DNA from: Paenibacillus massiliensis subsp. panacisoli DSM 21345
GTDB lineage: Bacteria; Bacillota; Bacilli; Paenibacillales; Paenibacillaceae
Direction: 5' to 3'
Length of the DNA stretch: 43,195 bases
Assembly: GCF_000426545.1 (NCBI RefSeq)
Contig: NZ_AUFO01000037.1
Span: forward strand, 1-43,195
In this document: positions 33,724 to 41,215 of the stretch, piece after piece
Position numbering within the stretch: position 1 is the first letter of the stretch
Layout: every line of letters starts with the position of its first letter
Made by a program: the position numbers and the translations under genes
Notes under the pieces: generated by a model
Databases searched by the model: none
Told to the model about the DNA's origin: nothing
Seen by the model: the letters and a program-made list of their open reading frames with translations, nothing else

Positions 33724-34995
33724 ATGAAATTATCTTTGGGCGCTAAAATGGTATTAGGCTTCATCATTATTTCTGCAATCACCTACGGTACCAGTTCCGT
33801 CTTTATCTTTGTTCTCAAAGATTGGATTGCTCCGTCCATGGCAGAGTGGGTCTACATTTCAATCATTCTGCTGTTGGGTGTGATGTGGAGCGGGATACTC
33901 GGCTGGCTCATCTCGAAGCTGCTCACCAAGCCGATCGTTGTATTGGCAAGAGTAGCAGAGGAAATCTCCTCTGGCAAGCTTGCGGTGGATATCCCTGAAC
34001 GACGCGAACAGGACGAGATTAAAGTGTTGTACGATTCGTTCCGCCATATGGTTCATAATCTTAAGGACTTGTTCGAGGAAATCTCACATAGCAGCAATAC
34101 AACCTCTCATAATGCAGAGACATTGAGCGCAGCAATCGCTGAAGCTACTGCACAGATTGAATCCATGTCTGGTCAGGTAGATGTCATTGTAGAGGGGGTA
34201 GAGGAACAGAAGAAGGCTTCCACTCAATCCATTGAGACAGCTGACCGCATGCTGGGCGATTTCAGGATGATGCATACCAAGTCTGAGCATATGCTATCCA
34301 TGTCAACACAGATGGAGGGCTCGGTAGAGGCTACTCGTGCTGTCTTCTCGTCCTTGCTTGCAGGTATGAACGAACTTATGAAATCGCATTCGCAATCCAG
34401 AGATGTCGTATCCCGACTGGAGCAGGAAGCCTCCAAAATTGAAGAGATCACAGCGAGTGTCAAGGAAATTGCGGAACAGACCAATCTGCTGGCACTTAAT
34501 GCGTCTATCGAGGCGGCCCGTGCGGGTGAGGAAGGTCGGGGCTTCGCCGTGGTGGCCGAGCATATTCGTGGACTGGCCTCCCAGAGCTCCGCATCGGTAG
34601 AGCAGATTAACGAGATGATCAGCCGTATACAAGGGCAGATTCATGAGACGGTCACGCTCATTCATCGTCAGAATACGTTGGTGATGGAGGAAGCCAAGCG
34701 TAGCCACTCTGTCGAGGAGACCCTGAAGGGGCTCATAGCGATGATTGCTGAGTTCATTGATGCTACGCGGGTAATGGAGACGTCCGTTGCACAGCAAGCG
34801 ACTCGTGTCGAGCAGACGTACGAGTATATGAATCGCATCCAGGAAATGTCGACAGCCTTCCATGATGGGGCACAGCGAATCTATGAGGCTGCGAACGAGG
34901 AGACAGCTATTATGGAAGAAATATCATCCTCCTCCGAGGAGCTTAAGGCTTTGACGAACAAGCTGCTCATGAAGACACGGACCATACAGGCTTAG
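33724..34995 (+). CDS. Methyl-accepting chemotaxis protein without sensor domain
   Basis: The 423-residue protein has two membrane helices (about 9-31 and 43-64) joined by only about ten outer residues, then a HAMP segment and a full signalling domain. The hairpin tip that contacts CheA/CheW reads EIAEQTNLLALNASIEAARA followed by GEEGRGFAVVAEHIRGLA, a perfect match to the family core. With so little outside, it probably senses through the membrane, through the cytoplasm or through a partner. ATG 33724 lies behind AAGGGGG; the ATG at 33703 is poorer. No chemotaxis genes are nearby. The C-terminus lacks an obvious CheR-binding pentapeptide. Confidence 0.92.
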   Translation: MKLSLGAKMVLGFIIISAITYGTSSVFIFVLKDWIAPSMAEWVYISIILLLGVMWSGILGWLISKLLTKPIVVLARVAEEISSGKLAVDIPERREQDEIKVLYDSFRHMVHNLKDLFEEISHSSNTTSHNAETLSAAIAEATAQIESMSGQVDVIVEGVEEQKKASTQSIETADRMLGDFRMMHTKSEHMLSMSTQMEGSVEATRAVFSSLLAGMNELMKSHSQSRDVVSRLEQEASKIEEITASVKEIAEQTNLLALNASIEAARAGEEGRGFAVVAEHIRGLASQSSASVEQINEMISRIQGQIHETVTLIHRQNTLVMEEAKRSHSVEETLKGLIAMIAEFIDATRVMETSVAQQATRVEQTYEYMNRIQEMSTAFHDGAQRIYEAANEETAIMEEISSSSEELKALTNKLLMKTRTIQA

Positions 34996-35112
34996 TGATT
35001 GTATTAGCTGAAGGCTTCTAACTAGCTCTTGATGACCTAGTACGGCCTTGTCGCTAAGCAACAGGTATGAATAGAACAGCTTGGGGGAGCTCGTATAGCT
35101 CTACTAACAAAG

Positions 35113-35156
35113 AAAGAGGGATTCACGCAGCAACGGCTGCAGTGAGTCCCTCTTTG
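35113..35156. terminator. Bidirectional terminator
   Basis: AAAGAGGGA, TCAC and CAGC pair with GCTG, GTGA and TCCCTCTTT around a four-base loop. T-rich sequence follows the stem on the plus strand and A-rich sequence precedes it. It serves the chemotaxis gene on one strand and the small minus-strand gene on the other. Confidence 0.82.
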
Positions 35157-35187
35157 TGGTTATACTCGCATATCGGATGAGGTATGG

Positions 35188-35400
35188 CTAGTCCTTCAGA
35201 GCGAAGAACTCGCAGTTGTCACGTGAATGGTAATCGACCTCGCTGACACTTCGCTGGACGACGATGGTCTGATCATCAAAGCGAATGACGACTCCTCCGC
35301 TGCCAACGAGCTGATCCGCTTCGAAGATGCGGACCGGGATGCGCAAATCCATAACTTCCTGGAAATCGGCGTCTGTATTTAATCTGCGATTAATTGGCAT
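35188..35400 (-). CDS. Conserved small protein of unknown function
   Basis: This is a 70-residue soluble acidic protein with no signal or membrane segment. I do not recognise a named family. The sequence alternates hydrophobic and charged residues (IPVRIFEADQLVGSGGVVIR, then TIVVQRSVSEVDYHSRD), as in a small beta-barrel or beta-sheet fold. An AAGGAGA site about 7 bases before ATG on the minus strand and the shared terminator downstream support a real gene. It is divergent from the toxin locus at 35602. Confidence 0.75.
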   Translation of the reverse strand: MPINRRLNTDADFQEVMDLRIPVRIFEADQLVGSGGVVIRFDDQTIVVQRSVSEVDYHSRDNCEFFALKD

Positions 35401-35532
35401 ATGATATCTCCTTATTGAACGGAATGCAGTGTTAAGAATGCATGATAAAGTATGTTATCCTAATCATCATATAACAAATAGGCATAAAAAGCTGTAGTGC
35501 GAGCCGAAGAAGCTCCGTGGACTCATTTATGT

Positions 35533-35538
35533 TATAAT
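35533..35538 (+). promoter_or_regulatory. Extended -10 promoter of toxin mRNA
   Basis: TATAAT is preceded by TG at the extended -10 spacing (TGTTATAAT); no recognisable -35 is present. It would start RNA near 35545, about 57 bases before the toxin start. Confidence 0.6.
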
Positions 35539-35563
35539 TTGGCTTGTACAACTTAGGCTAATA

Positions 35564-35593
35564 GGGCGGTCGGCTAATCTCCCGGAAGGGAGG
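35564..35593 (+). promoter_or_regulatory. RBS-masking hairpin of toxin mRNA
   Basis: CTCCC (35579-35583) pairs with GGGAG (35588-35592) across GGAA, burying the ribosome binding site GGGAGG. In addition GGGCGGTC (35564-35571) is complementary to GACCGCCC just after the stop codon (35715-35722), so the full-length mRNA can close on itself. Confidence 0.65.
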
Positions 35594-35601
35594 TGATGCC
35601 T

Positions 35602-35715
35602 GTGGAGGTCAAAGACGCATTGATGCTAATGGTAGCGTTTGGATCATTGCTTATCGCATTGATCGGGCTTGTCGTTACAATATCCATTGCGCTTAATCAA
35701 CACAAAAAGAAATAG
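35602..35715 (+). CDS. Holin-like toxin peptide, type I toxin-antitoxin
   Basis: The 37-residue peptide reads as an acidic start (MEVKDALMLM), a single membrane helix (VAFGSLLIALIGLVVTISIA) and a basic end (LNQHKKK). This matches the putative holin-like toxin family (Hol_Tox) related to TxpA/BsrG, which depolarises or perturbs the membrane. I chose GTG 35602, 8 bases after GGGAGG; ATG 35596 overlaps the site too closely. The gene is too short for usual gene callers. The masked ribosome binding site and the converging terminators are typical of RNA-controlled toxins. Confidence 0.82.
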   Translation: MEVKDALMLMVAFGSLLIALIGLVVTISIALNQHKKK

Positions 35716-35838
35716 ACCGCCCGCCCAAGGGATAGGGTCTATTTCTGATCGCTTTCTCACAGCCGGCCGCTCTTTTAGCGGTGTTGTGCAGGGACCGGTT
35801 GCCGCCGGTCCTTTTTATATTCTTATGTTAGCATACAC
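35700..35838 (-). ncRNA. Candidate antisense antitoxin RNA
   Basis: On the minus strand a TATAAT box lies at 35846-35841, so RNA could start near 35835 and run towards the toxin gene. It could end at the perfect 9-bp stem AAATAGACC/GGTCTATTT (35710-35718 with 35736-35744), which is followed on this strand by CTTTTTGTG. It would overlap the 3' end of the toxin mRNA, as RatA does with TxpA. No strong -35 is visible, so this is a prediction. Confidence 0.45.
35792..35816 (+). terminator. Intrinsic terminator of toxin mRNA
   Basis: GGACCGG pairs with CCGGTCC across six bases, followed by five T. A smaller hairpin CCGCT/AGCGG (35767-35781) precedes it. Confidence 0.88.
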
Positions 35839-35957
35839 GAATTATACAAGCAATGTGATTGCGGACAGTTGCTGGAGCTGTTGAATGAAGGTTAGGAATA
35901 TGAGACGGGACAACAACAGATATCGTAAAGGACAATAGATGTAAGGAAGGAGATTCT

Positions 35958-36677
35958 ATGAAAGATTGGCTGAAGACAATATTATTACTATTTGTGGCCG
36001 CGCTGCTAACAAGGTTCATTCCATTTTCTTATCTATTCCGCACACTGGATACAATGGTGCATGAATTCGGTCATGCTGTAGTCACGCTTTTGACCTCAGG
36101 CGAGGTCATTCGTATTGATCTCAACGCAGACCATAGCGGAGTGACCTATTCAACATTAACTTCCAACTGGGCGGCTATTCTTACAGCATTGGCAGGATAT
36201 ATCGGTGCTTCCCTGTTTGCTGTACTTCTTTTCTATTTATATCACAAAAGGCTTGAACAGCTGGGGTTCGCCGTGATGACCTTGATTGCCGCCGTTATGG
36301 TCGCACTGTACGTGCATGGTGGCTATGGCTTTTGGTGGCTAGCTGGCTTCATACTTTTGAATGCCATTATTATGTTCTTCGCGGGCGATTGGCTGCGCAA
36401 AGGGTATTATCTGCTGCTCGCGTTCATCACGCTTGAGGAATCGGTGCTAGCTCCAAGCATGCTCATGTTGGCTGCCGTCACCTCGCCAGGGCAAGCCGGG
36501 GATGCGTCTAATTTGGCCGCGAGTACGTTCATTCCTGCTCCGGTATGGGCTGCACTGTTCCTGTTCGTTGCGCTGTGGTGTGCAAGGCTGGCTGTCTCGT
36601 TATTCTTACGCCGGAGCCGCGGGCAGAGCAGCAGGGGAGACTCTCGCAGACGACAATCCATGGATATGACCGGCTAG
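35958..36677 (+). CDS. M50-type membrane metallopeptidase
   Basis: The 239-residue polytopic protein has the zinc motif HEFGH at residues 35-39, inside the first hydrophobic region. A later segment with DASNLAASTFIPAPVW supplies an Asp that may complete the metal site, as in M50B-like proteases. About six hydrophobic helices are visible and the tail is basic. There are no PDZ or CBS domains. Site-2-type proteases cut membrane-embedded anti-sigma factors or other regulators; the substrate here is unknown. AAGGAAGGAG precedes the ATG. Confidence 0.85.
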   Translation: MKDWLKTILLLFVAALLTRFIPFSYLFRTLDTMVHEFGHAVVTLLTSGEVIRIDLNADHSGVTYSTLTSNWAAILTALAGYIGASLFAVLLFYLYHKRLEQLGFAVMTLIAAVMVALYVHGGYGFWWLAGFILLNAIIMFFAGDWLRKGYYLLLAFITLEESVLAPSMLMLAAVTSPGQAGDASNLAASTFIPAPVWAALFLFVALWCARLAVSLFLRRSRGQSSRGDSRRRQSMDMTG

Positions 36678-36777
36678 CATGTACAATCCATCGCTGTATA
36701 ACTCGCTTCATTAATGTCCACGCTCCTGAACACGCTGGGCAGCCTCAAGGCACCGCCAGTAGGAAGTGCATAGCATA

Positions 36778-36823
36778 GAGCCGAACAGTATGAGAGGATG
36801 GGTCCTCATATCATGTTCGGCCT
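36778..36823. terminator. Bidirectional terminator
   Basis: GAGCCGAACA and ATGAGAGGA pair with TCCTCAT and TGTTCGGCCTC in a long interrupted stem around TGGG. It lies between the M50 gene and the convergent dehydrogenase. Confidence 0.8.
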
Positions 36824-36869
36824 CTTGCTGTAGATTCAAGCTATGTCTGAGTATGCATTGACACAGTAG

Positions 36870-37664
36870 CTATCCGCGGAGTAACGATTCTGCTCCATCA
36901 ATGTAAATCTCGGTTCCGGTGACATGAGAGGACTCGTCAGATGCCAGAAAAGAAACAAGATGAGCCACCTGCTCAGAGGTACCCGGCGCATCTTCAAGGG
37001 GATGATCCCCCTCCGGGAAATCGACTGTAATCTGTACCTCTTCCAGATCGTCAGACGGATAAGTGTTATCGTCAATGTCTGTCTCAATGGCACCAGGACA
37101 AATGGCGTTGACCCGGATTTTGTACTGGGCCAGCTCCAGAGCAGCCATTTTCATGAACGCTATCTGCCCGGCTTTGGTAGAAGCATAGGCTGAGAAGCCA
37201 ATGTTGGAGAAGGTACGATTGCCATTAATGGAGCTAGTAATAATGATGCTGCCTCCCCCACGTGCTCGTAGATGAGGAATGGCATATTTGACTGTTGCAA
37301 AGGTGCCCCGGAGATTAATGTTCATCGTCTGATCCCAATCCTTGATGTCCATCGTCTCAATGGGTGCCATGGAACCGTTGATACCCGCGTTGGCGAAGAT
37401 AATATCGAGCCCGCCCATCTGGCTTGCAGCCTGATCCATGCTGCCCTGGATCATATCCGTTCTGGAAATATCGCATTTCATGACAAGCGCTTCACCACCT
37501 GCACGTTCGATGATGTCCTTCGTCTTCTCAGCATGCTCTGGTGTACGGTCCAGCATGACGACTCTGGCACCCTCTTGAGCAAACCTGATCGCTGCAGCTT
37601 GTCCGATCCCTGAACCGCCCCCTGTGACTACGGCCACTTTTCCCTGTAATCGTGAATTTGTCAT
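36870..37664 (-). CDS. Short-chain dehydrogenase/reductase
   Basis: The 264-residue enzyme is a classical SDR. The cofactor loop is VVTGGGSGIGQAAA, the structural motif NAGINGS, the catalytic Ser lies in ITSSINGNRTF and the catalytic pair in YASTKAGQIAF. Asp in VMLDRT after the second strand favours NAD over NADP. ATG 37664 lies after GGAGG on the minus strand; an upstream in-frame start at 37712 has none. It is a single gene. The substrate is probably a small alcohol or sugar, but the sequence does not tell which. Confidence 0.92.
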   Translation of the reverse strand: MTNSRLQGKVAVVTGGGSGIGQAAAIRFAQEGARVVMLDRTPEHAEKTKDIIERAGGEALVMKCDISRTDMIQGSMDQAASQMGGLDIIFANAGINGSMAPIETMDIKDWDQTMNINLRGTFATVKYAIPHLRARGGGSIIITSSINGNRTFSNIGFSAYASTKAGQIAFMKMAALELAQYKIRVNAICPGAIETDIDDNTYPSDDLEEVQITVDFPEGDHPLEDAPGTSEQVAHLVSFLASDESSHVTGTEIYIDGAESLLRG

Positions 37665-38002
37665 AGGTATGCTTCCTCCTTCTCTAACAGGCTGTGCTTT
37701 CTTGTATTCCATACCCTCGTCGAGAATAGGATAAACACAGGAGCGCGGAAATACAGGCAGCCTCAGCCAGCATGAGGGGGATGTGTGCCCCCTTAATCCG
37801 ATTCTGATATCCGCAGAGACTGTGAATCAAAGCAGGGGTTATAGAAGTCATGTGAACAAAAGGTTAATGAACTGACGAGAGTTTAAGTCATATACAAGAG
37901 CAGAGCCACAGAGACACAGAGCCACAGAGACACAGGTGTAGTTACAGACACAGATTCCGATAGATATGCAGTCCATATCTAGAAGAAGAAGGAGGCGGGA
38001 GA
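37665..38002. other. Divergent intergenic region with short tandem repeat
   Basis: This gap between the SDR and the TIM-barrel gene contains two identical 16-base units (AGAGCCACAGAGACAC at 37902-37917 and 37918-37933) and related ACAGACACAG sequence after them. No gene or clear promoter was found. Confidence 0.55.
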
Positions 38003-39379
38003 ATGAGCGCAGGTACGTTGGGCTCGAATGAACGGGTACGGAGACTGATGACGGGAGCTTCTATTCAGATTGATCCGCTATTTGCGTATTACCAGAATCG
38101 CTCGGCTGACAGCGTGGCAGCAGAGCTTGAGGCTGCGGGCTACGGCTGTGTCCATTATTTTGTAGTCCGTGAGGATCAGGTCAACGATAAGATCGTGGAA
38201 GCTCTCCAGCGACGCGGAATAGCCGTCTGGGCGATGATCCTGGGAAATGGGGTGTTCAGCACAGCTCATCTCCCTGAAGGCTGGAAGCAGTGGAGGATGG
38301 AGCTGGTAAAGGAGCCTAGCGATAGCTATTGCCGACTGTCACCGTTCGCAGAGGAATATGTGCAGTGGCGAAAGCAGGAGGCGACCCGGTTGGTACAGCG
38401 CATACCTTTCGACGGGTTCGAGATTGCCGAGCCTTATTTTCCCGAATGGGAGGGGTTAGCCAGTGGGACCTATGGAGATATCGGGGCACATGCGGCAGCT
38501 GCCTTCCAGGCAAAATTCGGCTCTGTGATGCCGGATTTCAGAGACAAGCGTTCATCACGTTATTACAAAAAAGTCCCCGAGCTATATAGCCAATGGGTCG
38601 AGCTCAGAGTGCAGGCCGTGAATCACATGATTGATGAAGTAATTAATGGAGCCGGTGGTGTTCGTCAAGCCAGACCGGATATTCAAATAGCGACCTGGTC
38701 GCTTGCTGTACAGAGTGGAAGGAAGGGGCCAGCGTTACTGCGGGAATGGCAAGGACTCGATGCCGTCTCCATGATTCGTCAGGTCAAGCCCGATATGCAC
38801 GTTCTCCAGACGCATTGGCCAGACTGGATGAAGGCCAGACTACCTGCCGATTACATTGCAAAGTATCGAGAGTTCCTTGATCCGATCCGCTCCAGCTATC
38901 CGGGGCTACCCATTGGCATTCAGGCGGATATTGGCTCGCTTCCTCGGATGGTACGCGGGACAGATTGGCTGCGGCAATTTGCTGCCCATGTTCCCACAGC
39001 TGGATTTGATGCTTGGACTGCCTATGAATACCATGTTGGCGGTTATATGTATGACCAGCCCCCGATTCCATTATCGGTCAGTCGCTCAGCGGCTAATGAG
39101 CTTGTCGTTACCTTCAACAAGCGCATTGAGACGAATGCTGCACTAAGTGTTGGCCATTATCCTCGTCAAATCTCTGATTACGTTGTGGAGGAACTGCGCA
39201 TACACTCATCAGAGACGGATGGGAATCGCCTGTATCTGCTGCTTGAGGGGCTACCTGTCGAAGCTTTTGTAATGCGCCTGAGCGGAGTCCAGGACACGCC
39301 CCAGCTCTGGCTACAGAAGCGCAGAAAAGCGAATTCTATTCCGACCGCTGCCCATGTTCAGGTACCGAGCTGGAGATAA
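38003..39379 (+). CDS. Putative TIM-barrel glycosidase-like protein
   Basis: I do not recognise a named family for this 458-residue protein. The N-terminal 330 residues read like a (beta/alpha)8 barrel of the glycoside-hydrolase-like type. GYGCVHYFVV and IAVWAMILGNGVF resemble early barrel strands. FDGFEIAEPYFPEWEG carries a Glu where the acid/base residue would sit, and later strands are IQIATWSLAV and LPIGIQADIG. The last 100 residues look like a beta-sandwich (ELVVTFNKRIETNAALSVGH). There is no signal peptide, so it may act on internalised sugars. GAAGGAGG precedes the ATG. It forms its own transcript. Confidence 0.6.
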   Translation: MSAGTLGSNERVRRLMTGASIQIDPLFAYYQNRSADSVAAELEAAGYGCVHYFVVREDQVNDKIVEALQRRGIAVWAMILGNGVFSTAHLPEGWKQWRMELVKEPSDSYCRLSPFAEEYVQWRKQEATRLVQRIPFDGFEIAEPYFPEWEGLASGTYGDIGAHAAAAFQAKFGSVMPDFRDKRSSRYYKKVPELYSQWVELRVQAVNHMIDEVINGAGGVRQARPDIQIATWSLAVQSGRKGPALLREWQGLDAVSMIRQVKPDMHVLQTHWPDWMKARLPADYIAKYREFLDPIRSSYPGLPIGIQADIGSLPRMVRGTDWLRQFAAHVPTAGFDAWTAYEYHVGGYMYDQPPIPLSVSRSAANELVVTFNKRIETNAALSVGHYPRQISDYVVEELRIHSSETDGNRLYLLLEGLPVEAFVMRLSGVQDTPQLWLQKRRKANSIPTAAHVQVPSWR

Positions 39380-39516
39380 TCTCTCACTGGAATCCGCATC
39401 TAAAGTGACTCAAGTGCGTATAATTAGGGTAAAGAAAACGTATACATGATACATGAGCTTAGCTTCTCAGGAGCACTTAGGTGGGTTCCGATGCAGGATC
39501 TCCTATACTTAAGCAG

Positions 39517-39545
39517 AGAGACCGCATGCATCGCATGCGGTCTCT
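39517..39545. repeat. Perfect 13-bp palindrome
   Basis: AGAGACCGCATGC and GCATGCGGTCTCT flank a three-base loop ATC. It is followed by GGTCCCAGG and not by a T-run, so it is either a poor terminator of the preceding gene or a protein-binding site. It lies in the 261-base gap between convergent genes. Confidence 0.75.
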
Positions 39546-39640
39546 GGTCCCAGGATATGAAGCTGGGATCTGGTCAGGTTATGGTCACGAGAGATTGATC
39601 CAGGAGTTGATTATATTCATCCTGAAGGATGGGCGCTCTC

Positions 39641-40324
39641 TTATTGTACTTTTACAGGCTCGGGGTACTCTTTGCCCAAGGTGTCGATCGTTACCTTCTT
39701 CATAACTGGTGGATCATTTGGACGATCATTTGCACCACGGGGAAGATTGACGATTTCCTCGACAACATCTTGTCCTTCTGTTACCTTACCGAAGGCCGCA
39801 TATTGACCATCCAGCTGGCTGGCATCGGCTGTCATAATGAAGAATTGCGAGCCGGCAGAATCCAGACTTTGTGAGCGTGCCATGGAGATGACGCCTGTAG
39901 TGTGCTTCAAAGTGTTATCAAAGCCATTGGTTTTGAACTCGCCTTTGATACTGTAGCCAGGACCACCTGTACCCATTCCCTCAGGGTCTCCACCCTGAAT
40001 CATGAAGCCTGGGATGACCCGGTGAAAGATCAGCCCGTCATAGAAGCCCTGCTTGGCAAGGCTAATAAAGTTATTCACCGTATTTGGCGCTACCTCCGGA
40101 TAGAGCTCAAGCTTAATCACTTTGCCGCTGTCCATCTCGATCGTTGCAATCGGATGGGATACCTCACCCGTGCTTGCGGTAGATTCTGTCGGAGCTGGCT
40201 CTGGTGTTGGCGCTGGAGTCGCAGCTGGCTTCGAGCCGCAGCCTGCAAGAATCACCATGAGTGCAGCAAGAAGGCTGATCAGGATGGTGTATCGTCTGGA
40301 ACGCTTTTGATTCATAGAGTTCAT
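39641..40324 (-). CDS. Cyclophilin-type peptidyl-prolyl isomerase lipoprotein
   Basis: The 227-residue protein has a signal peptide with lipobox LAGC (ISLLAALMVILAGCGSK), then a Pro/Ala/Thr linker and a full cyclophilin domain. FHRVIPGFMIQGGDP holds the catalytic Arg, and GVISMARSQSLDSAGSQFFI and LDGQYAAFGKV follow. The Trp of the human cyclosporin site is Gln here. It should assist folding of exported proteins at the outer face of the membrane. I chose ATG 40324 with GGGAG 8 bases before it; the longer frame to 40411 has no signal and no site. Confidence 0.92.
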   Translation of the reverse strand: MNSMNQKRSRRYTILISLLAALMVILAGCGSKPAATPAPTPEPAPTESTASTGEVSHPIATIEMDSGKVIKLELYPEVAPNTVNNFISLAKQGFYDGLIFHRVIPGFMIQGGDPEGMGTGGPGYSIKGEFKTNGFDNTLKHTTGVISMARSQSLDSAGSQFFIMTADASQLDGQYAAFGKVTEGQDVVEEIVNLPRGANDRPNDPPVMKKVTIDTLGKEYPEPVKVQ

Positions 40325-40447
40325 CGTTTCTACTCCCTTGTACATGATATGTAACCTGATTGTGTGCGGTAACTTGGGTATGGCGGTATTGAATTGCTGC
40401 TTGATGCCCATACTGCTGCTATCCCAAGGAAAGGGGAAGAGAACAAT

Positions 40448-40558
40448 ATGGAGATGAATACGAAATTAATCAAAGGTCTGGCGTGGGGGCTGCTGTTCAG
40501 CCTTCCGGTATGGACCGTCGTCTGCTATTGGTTGCTTGCTATACAGGATTGGCTATAG
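40448..40558 (+). CDS. Small membrane peptide, 36 residues
   Basis: The frame starts MEMNTKLIKGLAWGLLFSLP and continues as one hydrophobic helix ending AIQDWL. A good AAGGGGAAG site lies about 9 bases upstream of ATG 40448. The basic start followed by a single aromatic-rich helix is typical of real small membrane proteins. It is divergent from the cyclophilin gene. No family is recognised. Confidence 0.55.
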   Translation: MEMNTKLIKGLAWGLLFSLPVWTVVCYWLLAIQDWL

Positions 40559-40748
40559 TCTTCAAGATTACTCTTTTCAAATACATTTTTCATATACATG
40601 CATTAAGAAGCATGTTGCCAAGCCGGAGCCCAGAGGGCTGCGGCTTATTTAGATGTTAGAATGTATAAGCTGTCATCAGCGTGAGAAAAGAAACAGACCA
40701 CAGCCTCACTCAGAAGGCGACATTCCTGAAATGTACGTCAGCCGACGC

Positions 40749-41009
40749 TCATTTATGCTTTTGCCAGTCCATCTTGCTGTTGTTCAGCAAATATTCAAAA
40801 TCATTATCCAACCGGGCTTGCTCAGCCTTGCGAGCCTCGGCGGCTCGTGCACGCTCTTCCTCCGCTTTCTTGTCCTGCTCGGCCTGAGTAGCTTGTGCTG
40901 CGGCCTTCAACTGGGCAAGCACATCACTGCTTAGCATATCCTTTAACGTAGCAGGCTTATCCTGTGCAGAAGGACGAGCAGCTAAAGGCTTTTTATTCTT
41001 TTTAGCCAT
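40749..41009 (-). CDS. DUF3886 (YqkE-like) protein
   Basis: The 86-residue protein has a Lys-rich start (MAKKNKKPLAARPS), the segment TLKDMLSSDVLAQLKAAAQA, a highly charged coiled coil (EERARAAEARKAEQARLD) and the end FEYLLNNSKMDWQKHK. This is the pattern of Bacillus YqkE. The function is not known. I chose ATG 41009, behind GAGAGG on the minus strand, over ATG 41024. It is divergent from the MFS gene. Confidence 0.85.
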   Translation of the reverse strand: MAKKNKKPLAARPSAQDKPATLKDMLSSDVLAQLKAAAQATQAEQDKKAEEERARAAEARKAEQARLDNDFEYLLNNSKMDWQKHK

Positions 41010-41215
41010 ACAATCCTCTCCCAACTCTTCAGGTATTCCAGTGGTTACAGCTATTTATTATACCAGCTTCTTTAGCGTCATGCACCGAGGCTGGTGTGAC
41101 GGATTCCATAGACCCGATGCTCGTGGGACTGTTGTAATTAGCTATTGATGTCAGGTAAGCTGGACATTTTCGGAAACAGGCGTAGAATGGAGGCAACGGA
41201 AAGGACGTGTGCACG

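Noticed and set aside
37899..37955. CRISPR-like repeat array
   Set aside because: The units are only 16 bases, directly adjacent and without spacers; this is a simple tandem repeat.
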